A stretch of 64,000 nt of DNA from Christensenella sp. UBA7862 (GCA_002500135.1 DLSM01000003.1:1-64000); one strand, 5' to 3'. Shown: positions 25,425-33,814, counted from the stretch's first letter. Numbers and translations: made by a program. Notes: generated by a model from the letters alone, not told the origin.

Positions 25425-27068
25425 TTACACTTCAAGATTATACTTTGTTGTGAAGTCATAAAAGTCTTCTTGTGTAATTTTAAACTTATTACAAATTTTA
25501 CTCAAAGGTGCGTGCCTAGTGTCTTTTAATATGTCCCACGCAAGAAATGCCGCCAACACATTTTCATCAACGTTATCATTTTTTATTTTTCGCTCTAGTC
25601 TAACAACTGGCTTTGCTATTGTCAGTTGAAAGTTTGCGATGTCAGTAAAAATGTATCTTACAAGCAACATAACGGCGTTATAAAGGTTCATGTTATTTGT
25701 TTTTGTTGCCAAGTTGTTTGGCAAAATGATTTTTGAAAATATGTCGTCACGAACAATGCAAACTCGCCTTGTGCAATTTAGCCCCGCACGCTTTAGGGCG
25801 ATTCTGTTTTTCAAACTTGTTTTTATCTGTCTGCCAAGAAGAATAAAGTCAAAGAATTCGTCAAGGCAATTATCATCTATTGAAGCAAGTTTCAAAAGAA
25901 GCAGCGAAGAAATATTTGTTTCTTGCTTTGCTATGTAATAAAACAAGTCTTCGTTGTTTTTAAACTCATTCAAAAGTGCCTCTGGCGTTTGAACAAGCAT
26001 TTCTTTAACTTTTGCATTTATAATATTCTCTTCTCGTTTTGGAATGTTAAAGATATATTTAAAATTGTGTTTTTTATTATCGCCACAGAACTTCAAATAA
26101 TAGTCAAAAATATATCCGTCAAATGGGTCAAGAAGTTTCAAATCAAGAAGTCTAGTCTTTATTTGCTCACCTTTGCCGCAGTTTATGCAAGTTATGCAAT
26201 ACAAGAAGTCCAACTCTGGCTCCGCCGTCCCGCTTTCAACATATCCTCGCATATACTCAGCGGCAAGTTCATTTTCCCCCACTTGCGAAAATGAAGCCCC
26301 TATTCTATATCTCTGCTCCATGTCCACGTTGTCAATGTTTTGTAGTCGTTTTTTAATTTCCTTACATCTTTCATCATTTCCCAAGGAATATTCAATTAGC
26401 ATTTGACTTATCAAATCTTGAACGGACTCTTTGCCATAAGTCTTTATAATCTCACTTGCCCTATCCATTTCCCCCGCAAAAAAATATGCCATAACAAGTT
26501 CGTTTCTTATGTCGTCATCTTGAAAATTCGCCATGTTCTCATAAGTCTTTATCGCTTCTTCCAAGTTGCCTTGTGACATTTTTTCATGCGCAAGAAGCAA
26601 GTTATGTTTCAAGAGATAATCGTCATTGACAAGTTGCAAAGCAGGTTTCCCTTTTTGAATTCTGTCAATTTCGACCAACATATCCTTAAGAAGTTGTTCT
26701 TGTGGGGTGTTTTTGTGTTGATTTAAATAAACATTTGCATAAAATCTTGCCACGTCATATTCTTCAAGCATAAAATATGCCCGAGCGAGCATTGTATAGA
26801 CGAGGTCGGCGTGTGAATCGTCTGTTTTCTTCAGCACTTTATATCCATAAAAAATGCCCATAGGAATCATTCTTAGTTCATAATATATCCCCGAGCGAAT
26901 TGAGTTTATAAGAAATTCCTCATCATCATTCAGTTCCATTTGGCCAGCTATGCGAAGATATTTTAGGGCTTTCTTATATTCTTGCTCCTCCTCAAAAAAC
27001 TTCCTCGCACGGAACAGATAAAAGATTGGCTTTTTCTTAATGTTTATAACTTTTCTTTCTTCTTCCAT
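25425..27068 (-). CDS. TPR-repeat protein, unknown function
   Basis: 547-residue soluble protein without a signal peptide. The first 300 residues carry tetratricopeptide-like helix pairs, for example RKFFEEEQEYKKALKYLRIA near 22-41, LARAYFMLEEYDVARFYANVYL near 95-116, and a unit around GNLEEAIKTYENMA. The C-terminal 230 residues are helical with no domain I recognise. TPR arrays usually hold protein partners, so a scaffold role is plausible but not shown. The gene sits between a small membrane protein and the PepD-like pseudo-peptidase on the same strand. Confidence 0.8.
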   Translation of the reverse strand: MEEERKVINIKKKPIFYLFRARKFFEEEQEYKKALKYLRIAGQMELNDDEEFLINSIRSGIYYELRMIPMGIFYGYKVLKKTDDSHADLVYTMLARAYFMLEEYDVARFYANVYLNQHKNTPQEQLLKDMLVEIDRIQKGKPALQLVNDDYLLKHNLLLAHEKMSQGNLEEAIKTYENMANFQDDDIRNELVMAYFFAGEMDRASEIIKTYGKESVQDLISQMLIEYSLGNDERCKEIKKRLQNIDNVDMEQRYRIGASFSQVGENELAAEYMRGYVESGTAEPELDFLYCITCINCGKGEQIKTRLLDLKLLDPFDGYIFDYYLKFCGDNKKHNFKYIFNIPKREENIINAKVKEMLVQTPEALLNEFKNNEDLFYYIAKQETNISSLLLLKLASIDDNCLDEFFDFILLGRQIKTSLKNRIALKRAGLNCTRRVCIVRDDIFSKIILPNNLATKTNNMNLYNAVMLLVRYIFTDIANFQLTIAKPVVRLERKIKNDNVDENVLAAFLAWDILKDTRHAPLSKICNKFKITQEDFYDFTTKYNLEV

Positions 27069-27173
27069 AATTAAAATTTATTCTTTAGGTTGTAAAAAAA
27101 ACACAGAATAATGTCAAAAATTCTCCTATAATGTTATTTTAGCAAAAAAATTGTCTTTTAAAAAGAGATTTTG

Positions 27174-28586
27174 TCATTCTACACAAACAAGTTTCTTAAG
27201 CCACAAATAAGTGTTCATGACAGTTGCATATTCCACTCTTTCGCCATGCAAGTTTTCATCAAGGATTTTTGGAGAAATGCACACACACTCGCACTTCTTA
27301 ATTTTCTTTTGAAAAATGCCCAACTCGCTTGCAAAGTTTCCTTTCTCGAGTTTTATATCTTCAAAGCCAACATAGTTTGCTTTAAGCGCCTTGACCAAAG
27401 AACTTTCCTCATTTGCTTCAAAATGATTGATTGTGGAAACAACACTCAAACTTGCCCCAAACTTGTCTGAGAAAGACTTGAGTTTGTTTTCCTTTATGTC
27501 CAAGTCTTTCTTGTCGCTTGACAGTACTTGAAGCGAAAGTTCCCCCTTGTTTGGCTCAAAATCTAGCACACTTGTCCCTATTTCTTGCTCTAAGTCATAA
27601 AGTTCAAACACGAAGTTAATAAACTTTTCTGTATCCTCAAGCACCAAAAAATTGTCCGCTTGTCTTGTGCAATCAATTTTAAGTCCAGCGTAATTATTCT
27701 TTTGCAAAATGTATTCGCCAAGAAGTTTGGCTTTGACCTTCAGTTCCTCGCAAAAGGTTGAAAATACACACTCAATTTTGTTTGCGTCAATGTAATTTAT
27801 TGAGTTAATCATAAACTTATCTTTGCTCAAGAATTTTGCAAGTGAATATAGGGACGAAAAGCCCTCACTTCCGTCATCGACAATTTTTCTTTGCCAAAAG
27901 ATGTTTCTCTTGATTTTTGGTTGGCAAGAGATTTTAAGTTTAAAAGTTTTGAACCCTGCGTCCTTGCTCATAAAAGCTTTATTCATATTCAGTTTGCAAA
28001 ACACAAGCGAACTATCATAGTTTGAGGTGAAGATTTTGTTATATTGTCCACCGTCAAGTGAGATAAGATTTCTACAATTTATTTTTGAAATATCAAGCAT
28101 TTTCGCCCCAACAAATTTTCCGTCATCTCGTGGAGTGAAAATAATTTTAAAAGGTACTTTTGCCCTATTTTCAATAAGATTTAATGCCATTGCAACTTTA
28201 GATAGCGTTGCAAGGCGTGGGGTTGTATCCTCAAGAACAAGATATTTGGAACTTGAATCTATTGACTTTTGCGAAAGATTTGACAAACTTTTTTCGCCAA
28301 GGTTTAGGACTGGATTTTGTCTATGTTTTCGCCAACCAGTGTTTTCAAGGACTTTTGTATTAAGTCCCCGTTCCAGAGAACAAAGTGGAATAACTATCCC
28401 CACTTCGTCAATGTCGCCCGCCTCAATATCTTCCTTTTTTGGTCGGCACGAAATAATGCAGTTGTCAAATTGGTCTTGATAAACTTCATGCTCCAACGAC
28501 TTTGCCCTGCTAGATACAAAATCAACAAGCGAGTCGTTTGTTAGGTTGTGGATATTTACAAGTTGTTCCAAAGTGGACAAAATCAT
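27174..28586 (-). CDS. PepD-like M20-fold protein, apparently catalytically dead
   Basis: 470 residues starting at ATG 28586 behind GGAGGGAATT; the TTG 12 nt upstream is part of that site. The overall line-up follows cytosolic Xaa-His dipeptidase PepD: EVYQDQFDNCII near residue 34 matches the N-terminal strand, FTPRDDGKFVGA near 150 matches the FTVDEETG..GA segment, LISLDGG near 174 matches LINIDSEE, and the end has a GERVEYATV segment. The metal-binding positions differ: the GHMDMV motif has become PLCSLERG and the ADNGIG motif is TTPRLATL. I infer a non-catalytic homologue, perhaps a binding or regulatory protein. Confidence 0.6.
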   Translation of the reverse strand: MILSTLEQLVNIHNLTNDSLVDFVSSRAKSLEHEVYQDQFDNCIISCRPKKEDIEAGDIDEVGIVIPLCSLERGLNTKVLENTGWRKHRQNPVLNLGEKSLSNLSQKSIDSSSKYLVLEDTTPRLATLSKVAMALNLIENRAKVPFKIIFTPRDDGKFVGAKMLDISKINCRNLISLDGGQYNKIFTSNYDSSLVFCKLNMNKAFMSKDAGFKTFKLKISCQPKIKRNIFWQRKIVDDGSEGFSSLYSLAKFLSKDKFMINSINYIDANKIECVFSTFCEELKVKAKLLGEYILQKNNYAGLKIDCTRQADNFLVLEDTEKFINFVFELYDLEQEIGTSVLDFEPNKGELSLQVLSSDKKDLDIKENKLKSFSDKFGASLSVVSTINHFEANEESSLVKALKANYVGFEDIKLEKGNFASELGIFQKKIKKCECVCISPKILDENLHGERVEYATVMNTYLWLKKLVCVE

Positions 28587-28675
28587 AATTCCCTCCAAAT
28601 TTTCTTCTATATATATTTTGCAACATTTTGCGTCAAAATGCTAATGATTTTGCATATTTTTTAAAAAAATTTCCA

Positions 28676-28703
28676 ACAAAAAAAGGACAAGTTTGTCTTG
28701 TCC
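28676..28703 (-). terminator. Terminator after rpmF
   Basis: Perfect 7-bp stem GGACAAG/CTTGTCC (28697-28703 with 28685-28691) with loop ACAAA, followed by T7 on the minus strand, 21 nt beyond the rpmF stop codon. Confidence 0.88.
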
Positions 28704-28724
28704 ACCGAGCAAAAGAAATTGAAA

Positions 28725-28922
28725 TTACTTGCTTTCTTTTTCTTTAGCCTTTTTTGCAACAACTTCCTTGCCGTCATAATATCCACATTCCGAGCACACA
28801 GTGTGAGAGCGGATAACTGCTTTGCAGTGTGGACATTCCACAAGTGTTGGGGCTGTTGCTGTCCAATTTGCCTTTCTTTTGTCACGTCTTGATTTGCTAA
28901 CTTTAACTTTTGGAACTGCCAT
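28725..28922 (-). CDS. rpmF: 50S ribosomal protein L32
   Basis: Small zinc-ribbon ribosomal protein of 65 residues. It begins MAVPKVKVSKSRRDKRKAN and carries two Cys pairs (CPHC and CSEC) that bind Zn, so this is the zinc-containing C+ form. The ATG is preceded by GGAGA. It lies 4 nt after the yceD-like gene in the widely conserved yceD-rpmF pair and is followed by a terminator. Confidence 0.97.
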   Translation of the reverse strand: MAVPKVKVSKSRRDKRKANWTATAPTLVECPHCKAVIRSHTVCSECGYYDGKEVVAKKAKEKESK

Positions 28923-28926
28923 TTTA

Positions 28927-29436
28927 CTATCTCCTATTTTTTAATTTGTCAAACGGGTTATCAAGTCTTTCCTCGTCTTGCTGAATTTGCTCACAGTTGC
29001 AAGTGTAGTAGTTTTTGTTTTTGCCACAAACTTGGCACAAACCCTTGCAGTCTGCCTTGCACAGCATTTTGGTTGGAAGACTCAAAAGCAAGTTATTTGC
29101 AACGACTTCATCAATTTCCACAGATGTTCCATTTATAATCGAAAAACTTTCGTCATCATGTAAGTTATATTGCTCCACAAAAGTTTCTTCAACTGGAAAG
29201 TTGAGAGTCATTTCAAACTCCTCGCCGCACTTGTCGCACACACAAAGCAACTGAATGGAGGCATTTGCCACAAGATGCAACTGCTCGTCAAGATATTCAA
29301 AATATCCCTTGACCACTGCATCCGAAGTGAACTTGTCACCCTTGCCAGAAACCAACTCCTGCGACATAGGCAACGACACCTCAAAATCAATTTTTTGTCC
29401 CTCTTGACTTTTTGCTTTTAAAATGTTCAACAACAT
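28927..29436 (-). CDS. yceD: YceD/DUF177 family protein
   Basis: 169 residues. The family is linked to 23S rRNA accumulation in bacteria and plants and is nearly always encoded just upstream of rpmF, as here. Diagnostic cysteine motifs are visible: CVCDKCGEEFE near 66-76 and the C-terminal CKADCKGLCQVCGKN cluster, likely binding a metal. The acidic middle (EETFVEQYNLHDDESF) is also typical. No Shine-Dalgarno precedes the ATG; a consensus promoter ends 9 nt before it, so the mRNA should have a leader of only a few bases. Confidence 0.9.
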   Translation of the reverse strand: MLLNILKAKSQEGQKIDFEVSLPMSQELVSGKGDKFTSDAVVKGYFEYLDEQLHLVANASIQLLCVCDKCGEEFEMTLNFPVEETFVEQYNLHDDESFSIINGTSVEIDEVVANNLLLSLPTKMLCKADCKGLCQVCGKNKNYYTCNCEQIQQDEERLDNPFDKLKNRR

Positions 29437-29445
29437 AGCATGCTT

Positions 29446-29474
29446 ATTATATTGCCTTTTTTGTAACTTGTCAA
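29446..29474 (-). promoter_or_regulatory. yceD-rpmF promoter, near-leaderless
   Basis: Perfect TTGACA (29469-29474), 17-nt spacer, perfect TATAAT (29446-29451). The ATG is at 29436, leaving a predicted 5' leader of about 2-4 nt. Confidence 0.85.
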
Positions 29475-29555
29475 TGTTTTTGTTTACATTTTATTGTTTT
29501 TGTTTACAAATTTTTAGTTTATAGATTGAAATAAGCCCTAAACCCCTAAATGAAT

Positions 29556-29584
29556 TTGACTTTTTCACAAAAATATTGTAAAAT
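29556..29584 (+). promoter_or_regulatory. tRNA-Leu promoter
   Basis: TTGACT (29556-29561), 17-nt spacer, TAAAAT (29579-29584). The predicted transcription start is just before the tRNA 5' end at 29594. Confidence 0.7.
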
Positions 29585-29593
29585 ACTATATAT

Positions 29594-29678
29594 GTGGATA
29601 TGGTGAAACTGGTAAACACGCTAGATTCAGGTTCTAGTGAGGCGACTCTTGCAGGTTCAAGTCCTGTTATCCACACCA
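29594..29678 (+). tRNA. tRNA-Leu (anticodon CAG)
   Basis: An 85-nt class II tRNA. The acceptor stem GTGGATA pairs with TATCCAC at 29668-29674, followed by discriminator A and an encoded CCA. The anticodon stem CTAGA/TCTAG encloses the loop TTCAGGT, giving anticodon CAG, which reads CUG. A D-arm with GGTAAA, a long variable arm and a T-arm with TTCAAGT are present. It has its own promoter and terminator and is one of only two plus-strand genes in the window. Confidence 0.97.
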
Positions 29679-29684
29679 CCCATC

Positions 29685-29709
29685 AAAAAAGCCCAAACGG
29701 GCTTTTTTA
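29685..29709. terminator. Bidirectional terminator between tRNA-Leu and lysS
   Basis: A6-GCCC-AAAC-GGGC-T6 is symmetric, so it works for the tRNA on the plus strand and for lysS on the minus strand, whose stop codon is only 6 nt away. Confidence 0.88.
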
Positions 29710-29714
29710 TACAT

Positions 29715-31187
29715 TTATTTCATTAGTGGGAACAAGACGACATCACGGACCGATTCTTGGTTGGTGAGGAGGCACATAAGTCTGTCCACGCCAAACCCAA
29801 GTCCAGAGATTGGTGGCATGCCGTGTTCCATAGCATTTAGGAAGTCTTCGTCAAGTTCCATTGCTTCGTCATCACCTTCTGTTCTTGCTTTTGCTTGTTC
29901 TTCAAGTGTTTGACGTTGCACTATTGGGTCAACAAGTTCTGAATAAGCCTTGCAGATTTCGTCCCCGCAGACCAAAACTTGGAACAAGTCAATTCTTCTT
30001 GCGTCTTCATCATTTCTTCTTGCAAGAGGCACAAGGCATGCTGGATAGTTATAGAGGACTGTTGGTTGAATGATATTTTCCCTAATTTTTCTCTTATAAA
30101 CAAGGTCAATAACTCCGCCAACTGTTTTGCAAGCGTCAAAGTCGTCCATTGAGAAAAGACCAGTTTTCACAATGTCTTCTTTAAGTTTTTGGGCATTTGT
30201 ATATTCAAGGATATTAAGTCCCAAAATTTCGTTGACTCGCTCTGTGTAGTTAATTCTCTCAAAGTCTTTTGAGAAGTCAAGAGTATGTCCCTTAAATTCA
30301 ATTTTCAAGTCTTCATTGCAAATGGTTCTAATCGCTTCCCTAATGAATTTTGTGAAGAATCTGATATTATCTTCAAAATTCCAATAGGCAGCATACCATT
30401 CGACCATTGTAAATTCTTGCAAGTGGCTTGGGTCCATGCCTTCATTTCTGAAGCATTTTGCCACTTCAAAAACTCTGTCGAAACCGCCAGCGATGACGTG
30501 TTTTAGATAAACTTCTGGTGCAATTCTGAGGTTGCAGATTTTGTTTAGTGCATTGTGTTTTGTAAAGAAAGGTTTTGCACTTGCTCCGCACACTGCACTT
30601 TGCAAAATTGGAGTTTCCACTTCCAAAAAACCATTTTCATTGAGGAAATTTCTGAGGAATGACAAAAATTTGCTACGTTTTAGGAAAACTTGTCTGCTTT
30701 CTTCGTTTGACACCAAGTCCATGCAACGTTCCCTATATCTTTGGTCTTGATTTGTAAGCCCATGGTGTTTTTCTGGGAGAGGCAAAATGGCTTTTGACAA
30801 GAGTTCATAGTCTGCTACACGCACAGTTTTTTCGCCTGTTTGGGTGGTGTAAAGCTCGCCCTCTATGCCAACAAAGTCACCGATGTCAACCATTTTCTTG
30901 AAGAAAGTGTATTTGTCTTCGTCAATTTCGTTACGGCTGATACTTGCTTGAAGTCTTGCTTCCACATCTTCAAGTGCAAAAAAACTGAGTTTGCCCATAA
31001 TGCGTCTGAAAGTCATTCTTCCGCAAACTCTAACTTTTGTGCCGTCTGGCAAAGATTTTGCTTCCACAAGTTTGTGAGTTCTTTCGAACTTTTCTGCATA
31101 GACAATTTTGCCTTCTTCTTTAAGTTTTCTGACTTTTTCTTTTCTAATATCTACTTCGCTTGATAGATTTTGTGTGTTGTTGTCCAT
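29715..31187 (-). CDS. lysS: Lysyl-tRNA synthetase, class II
   Basis: Charges tRNA-Lys. 490 residues, normal length: an N-terminal OB-fold anticodon-binding domain (about 50-150, with VRVCGRMTFRRIMGKLSFFALED) and the class II catalytic core with motif 2 FRNEGMDPSHLQEFTMVEWY and motif 3 near GLGFGVDRLMCLL. It is the last gene of a ruvX-DUF1292-lysS run, 26 nt after the DUF1292 gene, and ends at the terminator shared with tRNA-Leu. Confidence 0.97.
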   Translation of the reverse strand: MDNNTQNLSSEVDIRKEKVRKLKEEGKIVYAEKFERTHKLVEAKSLPDGTKVRVCGRMTFRRIMGKLSFFALEDVEARLQASISRNEIDEDKYTFFKKMVDIGDFVGIEGELYTTQTGEKTVRVADYELLSKAILPLPEKHHGLTNQDQRYRERCMDLVSNEESRQVFLKRSKFLSFLRNFLNENGFLEVETPILQSAVCGASAKPFFTKHNALNKICNLRIAPEVYLKHVIAGGFDRVFEVAKCFRNEGMDPSHLQEFTMVEWYAAYWNFEDNIRFFTKFIREAIRTICNEDLKIEFKGHTLDFSKDFERINYTERVNEILGLNILEYTNAQKLKEDIVKTGLFSMDDFDACKTVGGVIDLVYKRKIRENIIQPTVLYNYPACLVPLARRNDEDARRIDLFQVLVCGDEICKAYSELVDPIVQRQTLEEQAKARTEGDDEAMELDEDFLNAMEHGMPPISGLGFGVDRLMCLLTNQESVRDVVLFPLMK

Positions 31188-31213
31188 AAATAGTTCCTTC
31201 TGCTGCGTTAAAT

Positions 31214-31588
31214 TTACTTGTTATCTGATGATTTTTTGTCAATTTTTTGTTTGGCTTCTTCTTCATCCATAAGTTTGTTGTAAACTTCAAAAACCTTGTC
31301 GATAATGTCAATATCGCCAACGAGTTCAAGATATTCGCTGTGTTCGCCAGTTTCTGCGTCTTCTTCTGTTTCCACAATTTCAAAAGCCAATGCTTCGTCT
31401 TCACCAACACCTTCAATTTCTTTCATTGGTTTCAAAATTGCATAAATTTTTTCTTCAAGTGGAATAAGTGCGATTTGCTCAAATTGAACTTCCTCTCCTT
31501 TTTCGTTGTAAAGAGAGATTGGGTCTGTGTTGTCCTCGTCAAATAGGCAATCGATTGGGCTTTTCACTTCTTTTTCGTTTTCGTTCAT
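31214..31588 (-). CDS. DUF1292 family protein
   Basis: A 124-residue, strongly acidic protein. The core DPISLYNEKGEEVQFEQIALIPLEEKIYAIL-type segment (about 18-50) followed by an EALAFEIVE strand is the DUF1292 signature, a small domain common in Firmicutes next to ruvX (yrrK-yrzB region in Bacillus). Function is unknown. Here the gene follows ruvX by 14 nt and precedes lysS by 26 nt, so it is probably co-transcribed with both. The C-terminal tail is rich in Lys and Glu and probably disordered. Confidence 0.85.
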   Translation of the reverse strand: MNENEKEVKSPIDCLFDEDNTDPISLYNEKGEEVQFEQIALIPLEEKIYAILKPMKEIEGVGEDEALAFEIVETEEDAETGEHSEYLELVGDIDIIDKVFEVYNKLMDEEEAKQKIDKKSSDNK

Positions 31589-31602
31589 TTTAATTCTCCT
31601 TT

Positions 31603-32016
31603 TTAAGACTTAGAGTCCAAATAAGTTTGCAAAATTATTGTTGCGGAAATTTTGTCGATATATTTCTTTCTATCTTGCCACTTTATGTGGGCTTCACGCA
31701 AGATATCCTCTGCCTCAACGCTGGAAAGTCTTTCATCAACATAGGTTATAGGAAGTCCTGACACTTCCTTCAGTTTTTCACCAAACTCCCTTGTTGCTTT
31801 TGCTCTGTCGCCTTCCGTTCCGTCCATGTTAAGAGGCAAGCCCATAATTATCTCATCAGTTTCTTGGCTTTTTGCAAGGGCTGCAAGATAATTTATGTCT
31901 TGTTCGACATCTTTTCTGTAATAAGTTTCATAACCACTGGCTATCATGCCCAACAGGTCACTAAACGCAACCCCGATGCGTGCTTCGCCATAGTCAAGTG
32001 CCATCTTCCGCTTCAA
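31603..32016 (-). CDS. ruvX: RuvX/YqgF-type Holliday junction resolvase-like nuclease
   Basis: RNase H-fold protein linked to rRNA 16S 5'-end maturation and Holliday-junction resolution. The most likely start is TTG at 32016, eight bases after a GGGGGA ribosome-binding site, giving 137 residues, the normal length. The ATG four codons later (32004) is the alternative. Starts further upstream would overlap the tsf terminator region. The motif MALDYGEARIGVAFSD holds the first catalytic Asp; IIMGLPLNMDG and YVDERLSS carry the later acidic residues. First gene of a ruvX-DUF1292-lysS cluster. Confidence 0.92.
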   Translation of the reverse strand: MKRKMALDYGEARIGVAFSDLLGMIASGYETYYRKDVEQDINYLAALAKSQETDEIIMGLPLNMDGTEGDRAKATREFGEKLKEVSGLPITYVDERLSSVEAEDILREAHIKWQDRKKYIDKISATIILQTYLDSKS

Positions 32017-32085
32017 AATTTCCCCCAATAATATAAGACAAAAGTAGTTTATCACAAAATGCAAAAAATTAAAAGCATTTTTATT

Positions 32086-32119
32086 ACAAAAAAAGAAAGT
32101 CAGCAACCCGCACTGACTT
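32086..32119 (-). terminator. Terminator after rpsB-tsf
   Basis: AAGTCAG/CTGACTT perfect 7-bp stem (32113-32119 with 32097-32103), 9-nt loop, then a T-rich run on the minus strand, about 10 nt beyond the tsf stop codon. Confidence 0.85.
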
Positions 32120-32129
32120 CCCTTAATTA

Positions 32130-32777
32130 TTACTTGCCCATTTGGCTCATAACTTCTTCTGCAAAGTTGTCTTGTCTTTTTTCAAGACCTTCACCCATTT
32201 CATAGCGGACAAATCTTCTGATTGTAATTTTTTCGCCAATTTTGAGTGTTGCATCTGTTATAAGGTCGCTGATTGTTTTTGATGGGTCTTTAACAAAATC
32301 TTGTTCCATAAGGCACACATCTTTGTAATATTTTTTGATACGTCCTTGAACCATTTTTTCAGCAATTTCTTTTGGTTTGCCTTCGTTTTGTGCTTGAACA
32401 ATAAGAATTTCTTTTTCCTTTTCAACATTTTCTGCTGGGACTTCTTCAATTCTTACATATTCTGGTTTTGCTGCTGCAATTTGCATAGCAATATCTTTGC
32501 AAAGAAGTTGGAAAGCTTCGCTTTTTGCAACGAAGTCTGTTTCGCAGTTTACTTCAAGCAAAACACCAATTTTTCCGCCCATATGAATGTAACTTGTAAC
32601 AAGTCCTTCGCCTGCAATTCTTGATGCTTTCTTGGCAACAGAAGCAATTCCCTTTTCTCTGAGGTATGCAACTGCTTTTTCCATATCGCCATTGCTTTCG
32701 TCAAGTGCCTTTTTGCAATCTTGCACACCAGCACCAGTTTTTGCTCTAAGTTCTTTAATATCGTTTGCGTTGATCAT
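32130..32777 (-). CDS. tsf: Elongation factor Ts
   Basis: Exchanges GDP for GTP on EF-Tu. The 215-residue protein is the compact form found in many Clostridia and Thermus, lacking part of the second core repeat seen in E. coli. The N-terminal UBA-like domain has KELRAKTGAGVQDCKKALDE, and the EF-Tu contact EVNCETDFVAK is near residues 75-85. It follows rpsB by 37 nt, the usual rpsB-tsf arrangement, and is followed by a terminator. Confidence 0.97.
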   Translation of the reverse strand: MINANDIKELRAKTGAGVQDCKKALDESNGDMEKAVAYLREKGIASVAKKASRIAGEGLVTSYIHMGGKIGVLLEVNCETDFVAKSEAFQLLCKDIAMQIAAAKPEYVRIEEVPAENVEKEKEILIVQAQNEGKPKEIAEKMVQGRIKKYYKDVCLMEQDFVKDPSKTISDLITDATLKIGEKITIRRFVRYEMGEGLEKRQDNFAEEVMSQMGK

Positions 32778-32814
32778 TTTAATTTCTCCCTTTTTGTTTA
32801 GGTTTTATGGTCAA

Positions 32815-33603
32815 TTATTCCGCTTTTGGAGCGTCTTGCTCTGCCATTGCGTCAGCCATATTAACTTCTTCACCTGCTTCTTCCATTTGAGCTGCTTTTT
32901 CAGCTTCAAGTCTTGGTGAAACGCCTTCTTTTGCTTCAATAACAGCATCAGCCATAGCACTTACAATAAGTTTTACAGACCTGATTGCGTCATCGTTTGC
33001 TGGGATTGGGTAGTCAACATCCTCTGGGTTGCAGTTTGTGTCAACAATGCCCACGATTGGAATATTGAGAAGTCTTGCTTCTTTAATTGCAATGTGTTCT
33101 TTCTTTGGGTCAACAACAAAGATTGCTCCTGGAAGTTCTGGCATATTTTTGATGCCACCAAGGTTCTTCTCAAGTTTGTCTTTTTCTGCTTTAAGTTTTG
33201 CGACTTCTTTCTTTGGAAGAAGGTCAAATTCCCCCATTTCTTCCATTTGAGAAAGCTTGTTAAGTCTTGCAATTCTTGTTCTGATTGTTTTAAAGTTTGT
33301 AAGAGTTCCGCCAAGCCAACGGTTTACAATGTAGAACATTCCGCAACGAGTTGCTTCTTGTTCGATTGCTTCTTGTGCTTGCTTCTTTGTGCCAACGAAG
33401 AGAATGTTCTTTCCGCTTGCGACCATATCTCTTATAAAGAAATAAGCATTGTCGCAGCACACAGAAGTGTCTTCAAGGTTGATGATATGAATATCATTTC
33501 TTGTTGTGAAGATATATTTCTTCATTTTTGGGTTCCACTTGTTGGATTGATGTCCAAAGTGAACGCCTGCTTCTAGTAGTTGTTTCATTGAAATAACTGG
33601 CAT
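32815..33603 (-). CDS. rpsB: 30S ribosomal protein S2
   Basis: Late-assembly 30S protein. The ATG at 33603 gives the family start MPVISMKQLLEAGVHFGHQSNKWNPKM and has AAAGGAG upstream; the upstream in-frame extension is leader RNA. 262 residues. The C-terminal 35 residues are acidic and Ala/Glu-rich (EEAGEEVNMADAMAEQDAPKAE), a tail variable among Firmicutes. The gene has its own promoter and a 116-nt leader that can fold into a pseudoknot, consistent with autoregulation by S2. Confidence 0.97.
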   Translation of the reverse strand: MPVISMKQLLEAGVHFGHQSNKWNPKMKKYIFTTRNDIHIINLEDTSVCCDNAYFFIRDMVASGKNILFVGTKKQAQEAIEQEATRCGMFYIVNRWLGGTLTNFKTIRTRIARLNKLSQMEEMGEFDLLPKKEVAKLKAEKDKLEKNLGGIKNMPELPGAIFVVDPKKEHIAIKEARLLNIPIVGIVDTNCNPEDVDYPIPANDDAIRSVKLIVSAMADAVIEAKEGVSPRLEAEKAAQMEEAGEEVNMADAMAEQDAPKAE

Positions 33604-33719
33604 AATAATTTTTCTCCTTTTTCTTGTTAATCCTCCCCGAACGAGCAAAAGTCGGGTTAATCCTTTTGCATCACCCACACAGTGGGACAAGAAAATTCAA
33701 TTCGGGTGTGAATTTAAAC
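33604..33719 (-). ncRNA. rpsB leader RNA with candidate H-type pseudoknot
   Basis: On the minus strand, GCAAAAG (33663-33669) pairs with CTTTTGC (33645-33651). Inside its loop, CCCGA (33652-33656) pairs with TCGGG (33636-33640) after a 4-nt connector, giving a textbook H-type pseudoknot. A hairpin CCCAC-TGT-GTGGG (33674-33686) precedes it. The sequence AGGATTAAC occurs twice, once in the pseudoknot loop and once right after it. The layout suggests control of rpsB by S2, but the RNA family was not identified. Confidence 0.55.
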
Positions 33720-33725
33720 GCACAA

Positions 33726-33754
33726 ATTATATCACACAAAAAAAAGTTATGCAA
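33726..33754 (-). promoter_or_regulatory. rpsB-tsf promoter
   Basis: TTGCAT (33749-33754), 17-nt spacer, perfect TATAAT (33726-33731). The -35 box lies inside the stem of the upstream terminator. Confidence 0.75.
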
Positions 33755-33774
33755 TAGTTTTTGCACAACTTTTT
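33738..33774 (-). terminator. Terminator of nifS-iscU
   Basis: A 10-position stem (33761-33770 with 33745-33754, one G-U pair) followed by T8 on the minus strand and preceded by an A-run. It lies 40 nt past the scaffold-protein gene and overlaps the rpsB -35 box. Confidence 0.75.
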
Positions 33775-33814
33775 TATAAAATAATCATATTATCAGCATT
33801 ATTTATTTTTACGC

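Noticed and set aside
29491..29679. A 62-codon open frame antisense to the tRNA-Leu gene
   Set aside because: It is the well-known false frame created by the complement of class II tRNA genes and lacks a ribosome-binding site.
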